From Anisus vortex (lineage: Eukaryota > Mollusca > Gastropoda > Planorbidae), in contig OX421500.1 in assembly GCA_949126835.1 (NCBI GenBank), positions 29,863,991 through 29,927,990 of the forward strand: DNA of 64,000 bases, read 5' to 3'. A program made the position numbers and the translations under genes. Every line of letters begins with the position of its first letter. Position 1 is the stretch's first letter. This document shows, in pieces, positions 49,401 to 61,400 of this stretch. Below the pieces are notes generated by a model. That model was not told the origin of the DNA and ran no database searches. It saw nothing but the letters and a program-made list of their open reading frames with translations.

Positions 49401-52400
49401 TTTAAAGAACAAAATAAAGGATTTGACCTTTCAGCATAGTCTTGGGCAGAATATTTATCTGATAGCTGAATAGTTGAATTTTATTTCGCTTTTTAAATTA
49501 TGAAAATTGACCAATTGTTGAGTTTTTTTGTGAAATTGAAAGTACTGTCCTAATGAACGCTATCAAATTACCTTCCGTTATTATGGCGGTAAATATTGAT
49601 GTGACTTTTTCTTATGGATTATTATTACGAATGAATACAATTTTTTTATGAATTAGATTATTCTAGTAAGGTAAGTTATTGTGTTTCTAGCAATTTACTC
49701 TCGTGTTATGATCAATTGTTACCAAGAAAAAATCATTTCGGAACCCTATCGATGTCTAAGCCATTCTGAAATAATGTCTGGGATGGAGGGAATAATTAGT
49801 AAAATAATGGCTGGGACTGAAGGTATACATCGCAAAAAAGTAGGTTGGTACAATAAGGGTAAAAAAGGAATATGGGTGTACATATAAACTATATAGGTAA
49901 AGAGAAAATTTGCAAATAGATTGGAAACAAATACTATTTACATTAAATAATAATAGATGAAACGCTCTTTAAAAAGTTGATGTAAGTGAATAATATCCCT
50001 GTAGTCAGATTTGGTCCATAGGACCCGTGAAGCAGCATTCACAAGTTTCTGTGGCTATGGTAAACTAGGAGATTGTATGGCCACAGCAATGCCCAACCAC
50101 CTTTACTTTTCTCTAGCTTATGTCAGAGCTGGGTAGACTCAACACCCGGGTAAAAAAACATATCTGTCACCAGGATTTGAACCCAGAACCTTAAGGCAGG
50201 TTTCACAAAATGGCCACCAAATGATGGAGTTTTTTTGTTTATTTAAAAAATATAAATTGTTGATACAAAATGCTGTTTTTTTTACTTGTATGTGTTTATA
50301 TGTCCATAAAGTATCAGCTGCATCAGTATTGTATGTTTTAATTATGTTATTGTGTTGTTTATATTAATTTAAACACCCTCAAACGTTACATAATCCACCG
50401 ATCCCATTTCCCGATTTTTTGTATACCGGTACATTTGAAAATCACTTACCAGGAATAAATAAAGCCGAAATATAAAGTTTTTAAAATGTTTAACATTCAT
50501 AAGCATGTTAATTTTCCCTAGGCCACCATTAGAAGCACAAAAAAATGTTTATCTTTTAAAAAAAAACTTGTTTTAAAAAAACCTAATTTTTACGGCCTAT
50601 CTGTAGTTTTTTTCCGCCGCCGAGACTAAGTCTAAAACTATATATAAAATAAGATTTATCTATGTAATTTCCTAAAGGCAGGTTTCACAAAATGGCCACC
50701 AAAGGGTTACCTTTTTTTCAATATTTGAAAAAAAATAATTTTATGTATAAAATGTTTTCTTTTTTACATGTTTGTGTTTATATATAATAAAAGTATCAGC
50801 AAAATCAATGTTATGAGTTTTTATTTTATTTTAGTGATGTTTATTATATTTTTTATGGTGTTCCACGTAATCAATCTTGCAGATCCCAATTCCCCTTTTT
50901 TTGTACCTACTTTAAAAGTTTGAATTAAAAGTATATAAAATCAAAATTTACGCGATTTCTGAATGTTTTTCATTTACACATATGTTATAATATGCTACAC
51001 TTGCATTGAAAGTCGTTACAGATGTTTATTATTTTTTAAAATATATATTTTAAATCTCTTATTTTTTTACGTCGCGTCTGTAGGTTTTTATCCATTCACG
51101 GCGCTAGGCCTAAAACTCGATCTAAAAATATATAAGTCACTGTAGATTTCTAAAACTCTCCAAATTTAACCCAAATATTTATTTATTCATAAATACGGCA
51201 TTATTTTTAAATATTCTGCCACAAATTTCATTTTATACCCCACTAAATCATAGATGTTCATTACGAAAACGTGATCGGGAGGCAGAATTTTACGTGAAAC
51301 ACACAAAGTTGAATCGATTTTTCGTTAATTATTTTCAAATGCGCTCGAGTCAATTTTAACATATAAAACCAATTAGATGGCCGTTTTTTTCTATTTGATA
51401 CATTTGCCGACTCAAAAAATACGTTTTTCAATTTAATATTAATATTTTACCCGTGTCTGCGAGATATGTGGCATCCAGGTTGCGTTGAATACAGCCGATG
51501 ACCACGCCGCTCGGCCGTTACCGATAATTTACTCTAAAACGCTATTACGCATTTTATTTTGGATTTCCAAGTTATAAATTACGATTTAAATAAACACAGC
51601 AATATTATTAAATGTTTTAAAACTAAATTTACGCGAACGGTAATTGTTTAAACGTAAAAAACATATCTCTCCACGCTTTTCACTAACACAACGTTTAAAG
51701 AACAAAATGGCCGCCATTTTGTTTATTTCCGAGTTTCAACGCAACCTCTGGCCTATGACCCCAGGATGCAAAATTATTAGTTAATTTGTGAGATTAATAA
51801 CAAAATACAACACAAATGATGACATTTTACGTTTTATAAGTTTATTTTTCATAAAAATAATAAAAAAAAAATATTGTAGGTTTTAATAATATTTTGTCTT
51901 GTGTATTTTTTAGCGCCGGCAAAAATTCTGCCGACGAAATTTCCCGATCTTAAAATTATTAACTATAAAACATTGGAAAGTCAGCTGATTTTCTAACCTT
52001 CATATTCGGATTCCTCAGTTTCTAGGCTTTAAAATGATATATAAGACAGTAATAAAGCTTTAAATATTTTTTTGTAAAAAAAAGGGAACTTTTGAAATCC
52101 TTATTGTGAAACCTGCAAAAAACTATTTTAATTTTAACCAGAAATATATTTCTTTTCATAAAAACAAAGTTTGTTTTAAATATTTACCCGAAGAATTCAT
52201 TTTATTAGTAAATAAATGAAAATTGATTGGTACAAAAAAGGTATCAATTTGAACAATATTGTGTTTCAATGCTTTTTTGATGATGTTTAGTCTAACTCAT
52301 TTTGTAGCCCCAGGAACTTTTTGATAGAGGGATTTTCCCGATTTTTCAATGATTAATTATGAAATATTGGAATATCAGCTGACTTTATAAGTGTCATATT

Positions 52401-55400
52401 TGGATTTCTGGGCTTTTAGGCTTTAAAGTGACATATAATTAGGTACCACAAACTGAATTTTCAAAATTGTTGTAGAGCTTAGTTGTTTATATTTATAGCA
52501 AGAACTCGTGAACCCAAGAATGTGGATACCAAATTTGTTCACATATCTCAAATAGTTTTTAAAATATGAATTTTTAAAAATGTGCTTTTTTGAGTTTTTT
52601 TTCACGCAGTGAAAAGTACCATTTTTGCTAAGCTATATTTGTAAAACTATATCACCTAAACTGACTTTCTTGCACTCAACATAAACACACATATATATAG
52701 AACAAACTCAATTTTTTTGAAGGGTTTAAAATGATAAATAATCAAAATTTATTGAAATAAAAATGGTGTTTCGTCCAATTTTGAAAAATTAAAAAAGGGA
52801 GGTAAAAATACCATAAATACCTACTTTTCAAAAATTCATAAAAAATCAAGTAATGAATATACAAAATTAATAAGTATATAAAAATGTAGGGTAGCTTTAG
52901 CTCTATATATTTATCTAACCAGATTATGTGTAACATAAATACATTTATAATAATAAAATTTTTAAATTGCATGGGTTTACAAAAAAACAAAAAAATGACA
53001 TTTTCAAAAAATTACAAAAAAATAACCGTTACACCTAAAAGTATCATAGTTACATGAAAATGGAGGATATTTAAAGATCTAAAAAGTTTAATAGACCTTG
53101 AGGTCATTACATAATTATATACAGTACAAGCATTGCAAGAATAGGTCAAAGGTTTACATAACAAAATAACTTTGCACTTTTAAAATATCAAGTATAATCA
53201 AGTTAGTAAAGTTCAAAAGGAAGCTTAATTGAACATTTAAAGTTGTGTTTATTAATTAATGAATGTCATTAGAGTAAACAAGACAAAGTAGCTCAGTAAA
53301 AATGTATAATAAAACTCATTTCCCTTGTAAATGGGAGATTAACAAAGATCTCAAATGATCCACATCACCCTTTAAATTTAGGCGAGAAGACTTAGAAATT
53401 AACTTCTGCAGGCGAATTTCATTCTTAAGAGCATCTAATAATGGTTTATTGGAAAGTTTTCTGCAGAGAGAATCTACATCTGTTGCACTAGAGCATGGAC
53501 CACCATGTTTTTTAACTAAATCCAACAGCTGAGCTCTTTTACTGATTTGCATCACTTCTTTATTAATTTTTTTATCCTGATTGGCAATCATTTGCTCCCT
53601 GAGTTTTAAGTTAACATTGGTCTCAAGTGCCTTCTTTTCTTTTTTTACAATATGGGCATGTTTGCGAGCAAATGAAAACAGTTTGGCTTTTTTTGACAGT
53701 GATTTACTTTTAATAAAAGATGAGGTCTTGTTCCTCTTAGTGCAATGCAGTGTAGACCTATTGTGTAAAGAACAATTTTTTCTCTTACTTAAATCATAAT
53801 CTAGATCCCCAAATGCACTTTCACCAATCAGATTTGTAAGGGGGCAATGAGATAATACTTCTCTGGCAGTTTCTGACTCATTACTAAATTTGCCCTCGCC
53901 AAGAAAGTCTGCAAGCTGGCGCTCAGTAACAAGTATGCATTCTTTGGCCAAAAAAACTATAGTCTTTTTCAAAACTAATAAAATATCATCTTGACTATTA
54001 ATATATTGAATAACAATATTTAATTCATCAAGTGAAAAATGAAAATCTGGTCCAAAAACAGATAAAACACTATCATCTATCAAAATACATGGATCATTGA
54101 CAAGGCATTCTAAAAAATGAAACATCTTTTTTACAAAAACATGAAAATCTGTATATTTTACATCACTGTTAATTAACTTCCAAAATGGACCAGTTATTTT
54201 GAAATAAAAAAGAGCAATAACACAAATTTCAGTCATCAGCTCTGTATCATTAATATCAAAAGAGACACTTTCATTTTTAAATTTATGTTTTCTGGCAATA
54301 TTCCAGAAGTAAAAAATAGTTTTATCTTATCATGATGAACAATTAAAGCAGCAGCTGCTGCGAAGAAAGCATTAAAACGATTTCCTTTAAAAGAAGGAAT
54401 AGAAGAGTTAGGACAAAATGCTAGCCATTCTGCCCTGAAGCCATTTTTTTGATCACCTCTTGGGCCCAAAACATCACAAGCTGTTCTTATTAAGCGCAAG
54501 GCAGCAGATTCATTGCTGTTGGAAAAATTGGTGAAAATATTTTCTTTATCCCGACCAAGTAAATGTCCAAATTCTGACTCCACACCATGAAGTGCTTTTT
54601 CACAAGCAGTGCTTAGGCCTAAGAGGAAATGGGCATTGCAATGCAAAAAATGTACTTGGATTTGCTCACCCAATTCTTGAGAAAGAAAAGTCTGAAATTT
54701 AGTCTGAAATAGCTTCATGGCAGAAGCTCTGTCACTTAATGTACTATTAATTTTTCTTAAGAAATTTTTTAAAATATCTTCAGATGATTCATCAGAAAAT
54801 TCTGAATACAAATAAGCTAGTGAACGAAACAGATCAATGGTTAAATCTAACAATGTGTTAGCATCCTCAGAGGCTACTAGACTAAAACCTAAAAAAACTA
54901 CATCACCATTATCGAGAGATATCTGATGGCCCACAATTTTATTGTGGTCCCTTGATGTACCATCAGTATGTACAGTAGCATGTTTACAATTTAAAATGTT
55001 TTCAGCTACTTGCACTTGGCTAATGACATAAGATTCAGCAAAAAAGTTTAAACAGGCTGTAGCACTAGGCAATTGTTCAAAACTATAATGAAATAAATTT
55101 TCACTGACAATTTGTATGCACTGAGAAACTTTTTCAGCTGCTATACCAATATCCGATATCAAACTAATAACAGTTTGTCTCACTGGAGCAGAATAACAAT
55201 TTTTTAAAGGATCCTTAACTTTAACAGGTTTTTCACAATCACAAGTAATATTTTCATTAAGAATTCTTTCAGTATCTACTTTCACTAACTTTATTTTGTT
55301 TTTTAATTTATTATTCTTTAACTTCTGACTATCTATCTGGGAAGACAAATCTAAATTTTCCTTTTGGAGCATTTCAATTACATTTTTATGTTTCAATTTT

Positions 55401-58400
55401 TTATTTTTGAGTTTCTCTAGATATGATGAACTAATTACTTCAACATGTACTAACTGTAACTTTAACTGATTAAGTTCTTCTAAGCAAATGGCTAATCTTT
55501 CATTTAGATGTACTTTTTCAACTTCTAACTCAACAACTTTCTGAGTTAAACTGTTTATGCTGTCTAAATATTTTATTCTAAGTTCATCATTTTCTCTATC
55601 AGAAGAAATAGGTTTGTGGATATTTATATCAACATTAACATTAAATAGTTCATTCATAAACTCTAAATGGCGCTCAGGGTGTCTACGTTTAACATTTTGA
55701 TGGTTCATTTTTCTATAATCTTTTAATAGTTTGTCTAGCTTTTTTTTAAAATAAGATTTGCCTACATTTCCATAAAATAAACAAAACCAACTATACAAAG
55801 TATCAACAGTTTTAACCTCTGTTGTTTCCTTAATGGAATAAAAATAAAAATCAGTAACAAACTCATTTGTAACTCCCTGTACTGTGCCAGCATAATCCTC
55901 CGGTGGACTGTATACATTTGCTCTGGTGATTCCGAAGTTTGATAGGGTAGGGCTGATAAAATCCATATCCAAAACCTGACCCAAATAGGTTACGTAATCC
56001 ATTGGCGCAAGAGAATTGATACATTTTACAACTTTCTCCACACGTTTCCTTACTTGGTAAACAGTAGGCTTACTTTTGGGTATCTGCGAGAACCAGGTTT
56101 CAAGCTGAAAAAATATGTTCAAATTAATTACTAAACCTCCAAAACACAAATCAAGTTAAGAAAATTTTTTTTATTGTTGACATGAATTACAAATATTATT
56201 TGATAAACACATAGAGGTCTAGACTATGTAGTAATTTATAATTATTTGGCCTAAAGTTTACCTGTTCCCATGACTTGTTATTTTCCTCTTTCAAAACATA
56301 GAGTTGAATAAGTAACTTATTAGTAACATCTAGGGTAGGCAATGCAGGTCTTCGTCCTTTCCCACTAGCACACAAGGTCCTCTCCAGGGCAGTGAATTGT
56401 TCACCATCATCTGATGAAAATTACAATTATAAATTAGATATTATGCCTAATACTAAACTCTAAACCAAAGCCCATTTCCGATCTATTATAGGCCTACATT
56501 ACCAACATGTTAGTAAATTCAGTATAAAAAGAATCAGAACACCCACTTGCAACTTCATTGTTTGTTTACATTGCCAACGAAAAATCGATCACGTGACCAT
56601 GTATATTCTATTTAATTAAGAATTAAAAATAATAGTTAACACTTATACAATTACTAGTTATTAATGTTAAAAGTATTCTCTTTCAGAAAAGATGAATAGA
56701 TTTTTAATAGAACAACCAGAGAAAATTAGAATCCCATTCAAACAGGTAGGGTATGGTACACTCGACAATGGCACAAAAAATAGTTTCAATAGTCCGAAAT
56801 CGGATGTCAAAGTACCTAAAATAATTAACGTTTCCCAAATGAATATAATATATAAATAGTTTTAACTTATACTTATACTATCTAATTACAAGTTTATATC
56901 GTTTTTACTTACCAATTAAGCGTTTAAGATCGGGCAATGTCAATTTAGCCGTAACTGCTATAGCGTTGTCAGCGTGTTGATCCGCCATTATCGCATGGCA
57001 AGCAAGAGACGTAAAAATGAAAATTGTATGGGGTTTTCTTTGCGCACGGCCGTTTTGGGCCATGCTTAGAAAATGAGTGTTGTTTTCGTATTTTAAAAGA
57101 AAAATGGACGAGCTTTCTAATGATACTAATAAAAATGCTGTATGTTTACAAAATCCTTTAGTAATTTACTGTTTTTTCCGAAATTTTAAATTTTTAAATA
57201 TTAAATATCAAATGCTACTTTTTTGTTTGGTACGGAAATAAAGGGTATTCATTTCTGCATACAATGACCTCATTTGTGACGAAATTCCATGAATGGCCCA
57301 TTTCGGCAGACGGGTTGAAAAGAGGGTGTGTAAAAATTGTCGCGCGACTGCCGCTGAAAAATCATTACGATGATGTTTTTCAGACGAAAAGATTAATATA
57401 TTAATTTCTGTCAACATCAATAAAAATGACACAGAATTAGAGAGCTTAAAATAAACTTTTAAATGGTATAATTTTTATTAGCATAGTACGATTTTTTATT
57501 ACATAAATAATTAAGTGAAAAGTACCAAAAAATGACCAAAGTGAGAGAAAAACGAAATTTTAAGCCAGTTTGTGGTACCTAATATAATACTATACTATAG
57601 CTTAACATTATTTTAAAAAAAAAACACGTAAAAAATGGGAACTCCTGAAATCCTTATTGTGAAACCTGCCTTAAGTGCACCCGTCGACGACGCTGCCAGT
57701 CAGCCATGGCGATTAAAGCCAAGGAATGAAGTTATGGACAATGTCCTGATAAGGCACCTACCTGTGATATCCAGCACCTCAGGCCTGTTGTAGCAGATGT
57801 TGTAGAAGGTCTGAATCATTTTGGCGCAAAGTCCCATCTTTTGAAAGGGAGGTAACACTAGAACCTGACTGGGGGAAATGCACAGACAATATTTCTTTTT
57901 ATCTATGAAATATTTACAGACAATATTTCTTTTTATCTATGAAATATTTACAGACAATATTTCCTTTTATCTATGAAATATTTACAGACAATATTTCTTT
58001 TTATCTATGAAATATTTACTCTCAAGTATGAAATCCTACATTCTAAGTTGAAATATTTTTTTTTCAATAACTAGGCATTCTAAGTAGTGGTTTGGGAGCA
58101 TTTAGAACTAAAAATCACAGACTTATCTTGGTTTACAAATGTATTAGAAAATGAATGAAATTTCCAAACAGTGTCCCCGGGTACTTAAATGCTTCAAGAA
58201 AGAAGTGTTAAAAGAGTCCCCAATTTTTCTACCAACAAAATTTCAATGTATAGCTCTTTGTAATAACTGTGTATGTCTTTAAACTTCAGTGCTACATTGC
58301 TTTAAAAAAAAAAAAGCATTGATAACCTTAATGTTAGCGCTTATTGAATTTTTTTTTTTAAAAGGTTAATCTATTTTGAGTTCAAAGATTCTATTTTTTG

Positions 58401-61400
58401 TGTCTACTCTGATGAAGCACAAGCAAACAAAGTACCTTATTCTAGGCCGCACTCTAGAAGGATATGCATAAAAGTTGTAGATGGTCATGTAGCCAGCTGA
58501 GGCAAACCTCTGTACTCCATCTTCTTTATACTTTTCAAATCTGAGCAAATACAAAGACAAAATGCAATGTAAAACATGTTAATATTTTATTAAATGTCAT
58601 GTCATAGATGCTACTTATACAAATAAATAAATAAATGAACAAGACTTTTGTTTGATCTAGTGTGATACCTTGAATTTTTTATATTGAGAGTTTCACTTAG
58701 TAAAGTCTCATAAAACTAATGAATAGACAGTTATTTTGAATATACCTTCTATGGATCATTTATTTTAAACTTTATGAAAACTTATAGGACTTCCTCGTTG
58801 AACACAAAGTAAAAAAAAAATATATTTAAGTAGCAATAAGTCTGTAAGGCCACATGTTACCCAATACCAGCACAACCCAAACGTTGTGGCTAACATTGTA
58901 TGAAAACTAACATATGTAAAAACATTAGATTACTTTGATCTATAGGGGCTGTGAAGCAGCATTCAAAAAGTTTTCACGGCCACGGTACACTAGGTAACTG
59001 TGTGGCAAGCACAATGCCCAGATGCCTATACCCATCAGGGCTGGTTAGACTGAGAAAATAATCCTGACTTTTGCCACTTTTTAAGTTTTCAATATTTTTG
59101 TTTGTTTGAAATTTGGTTAAAAACCGGACTGACTGTTGACAGACAGATCTTTTGGACAGCGAAAGAGGCGGTGGCAGAGATCGTGCAGAAGGCCAAGGAG
59201 GACTACTGGAGCTCAAAGGTAGAATCTTGTGCGTCAACCAAGGCGTTGTTCAGCGCTAGTAACCGTCTTCTTGGCAATGGCAAAAACTCCACCCTGCCTA
59301 CCGACATTGCTCCGGAGCAACTCCCTGACGCCTTTGCAGACTTTTTCACCACCAAGATGCAAGAGATTAGGGAGGAGCTAGACAGTGTGACCCCTACACC
59401 TTCCTCACCGTTCTCATAGGACGTTGGGCAGACGGAATCATTTGATGGATTCCTGCCTGTAACCGAGGACGAGGTGAGGCGAGTCATCATCAGGTCTGCC
59501 CCCAAGTCATGTGCCCTCGATCCCATCCCCGTCCCATTGCTTGTAGAATGCCTCAACGTCATCCTCCCAGCACTCACCTCCTTCATAAACTCTTCTCTCC
59601 TCTCTGGCATTTTCCCGCCCATCTTTAAACGGTCGATAGTCCTGCCACTATTAAAGAAACCCTCACTCGACCCAAACACACTCAAGAATTACCGCCCTGT
59701 CAGCAACATCTCCTTTCTCTCCAAAATCACAGAAACACTCGTACTCTCTCAGCTATTTGACCATCTTCACTCTGGCAATCTCTATCCTTCCTCTAAGTTC
59801 GCCTACCGGCCAGGTCATAGCACAGAAACAGCGCTGGTCCGAGTCATGAGCGACCTCCTGCGCGCGATGGACGGCGGCAAACTCTCTATTCTCACTCTGT
59901 TAGATCTCTCCTAGCATTTGATACCATTGACCACCAGATTCTTCTCGACCGTCTTCATCTTTCTTTCGGACTTTCTTGCTCAGCTCTAAACTGGTTTCAG
60001 TCTTATCTTTCAGACAGAACTCAAACAGTCTCTATTTCCAACAGCTCTTCCAAACCTTCAGCCCTGTCTCTTGGAGTTCCTCAAGGATCGGTCCTTGGGC
60101 CGGTCCTTTTCATTCTCTACACTAAACCTCTATCATCCCTCATCAGCCACCACTCAGTTTCCAGTCAGTCCTTTGCTGATGACAATCAGATCAGTGACTC
60201 TTGCTTTCCTGATCAACTCGATGCCACCGTCCTACGCATGCAGGAGTGCGTAGACGATGTAAAGCGTTGGATGACTTGCAACAAACTGAAGCTAAATGAT
60301 GACAAAACGGAAATCCTTCTCATCCACTCTCAAAACAAACCTCTCCCTCCATCTGCTCCTTCTTCTATATATATCGGCAACTCTGACATCACACTCTCTT
60401 CCTCTGCCAGAAACCTTGGAGTCACGTTCACAGACACCCTATCCATGGACAAACACGTCACAAACATCTGCAGATCAGCATACAACGAACTCAGAAAAAT
60501 CAGCGCCATTAGACACCTCCTCTCCTTTAACGCCACAGAAACTCTAGTCTGTTCACTCATTCTTTCAAAATTTGACTACTGTAACACTCTCCTCGCAGGC
60601 ATTCCTCAGCACCACATAGACAAACTTCAGAGGGTACAGAACTCAGCATGCAGACTCATTTTTAAAGCAAAGAAACATGACCACATTCAACCACACATGC
60701 AGCAGCTCCACTGGCTTCCAATATCCTCTCGCATAAAGTACAAGTCTGCCAATCTATGCTTCAATTCTTTCACTGACCCTCATTTTCCTGTCTATCTCTC
60801 TGAACTGTTGCTTCCTTACATCCCCACAAGACAACTACGCTCTTCCACTGACAATAGAACCCTCTCAATCCCAAGAACCAAAGCCCAAACCATCGGCGAC
60901 CGTTCCTTCTTCTTCCACGCCCCCACCTTCTGGAACCAGCTCCCCTTCCACATCCGTCATTGTGAAACCTCCTCCACTTTCAAAAAGTCCCTTAAAACCC
61001 ATCTGTTTAGGTCCGCCTATGACCTGTGATGCCTCGTTCCTTGTCTCGGTTTGTTTTTATGCTTCCTTTGTATTATTACCAGTATGTGCTAATGTATCTT
61101 TGTTTTATAGCCACTTCAATGTTGTAGTGTAGCTATTGTTTTTTTAAATATTGTAACTATCGTTTTTGTCACTTTTAATGTCGCACCTATTATTTTTAAA
61201 ATCAATTTTTATTGCTGTAGCTATTATCTTTATAGCCATTTAATGATGTAGCTATTGTCTATTTATTTTAGTAGCTTAGATAGTTTATAATTTTAGTAAA
61301 ATTGTAAAGCGCTTAGAGCTATAAGGTAAGCGCTATATAAAAATGCCTCAATAATAATAATAATAGGCCTTTAGATATCAAGCATTTATCAAGAGGCACA

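Larger units (their letters stand above)
52439..57582 (-). mobile_element. Inner autonomous DNA transposon, unassigned superfamily
   Basis: 17-bp perfect inverted ends TTAGGTACCACAAACTG (52439) and CAGTTTGTGGTACCTAA (to 57582), flanked by TATAA (52434-52438 and 57583-57587). The undisturbed copy of the same host sequence at 52035-52060 has the length expected if one TATAA is removed, supporting a 5-bp duplication. The 5.1-kb element has a single minus-strand gene of three exons (56988-53316). AGTGAAAAGTACCA occurs near both ends (about 52606 and 57514) in direct orientation. Confidence 0.9.
50195..57670. mobile_element. Outer TTAA-target DNA transposon
   Basis: The inverted ends GGCAGGTTTCACAA (50195) and TTGTGAAACCTGCC (to 57670) are flanked by TTAA and sit inside a SINE, which proves insertion. 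Without the inner element at 52439-57582 it is about 2.3 kb and has no coding frame. Its left end is repeated at about 50677 and its right end at about 52119. TTAA targets are used by piggyBac and Kolobok elements; which one moved this element is unknown. Confidence 0.9.

Noticed and set aside
53581..53799. Plus-strand ORF inside the transposase
   Set aside because: Shadow of the minus-strand coding exon.
52434..57587. TA target duplication with GGTACCACAAACTG ends (Tc1/mariner-like) for the inner element
   Set aside because: The unsplit duplicate of the host sequence at 52035-52060 matches in length only if TATAA is the duplication and the ends start TTAGGTACC.
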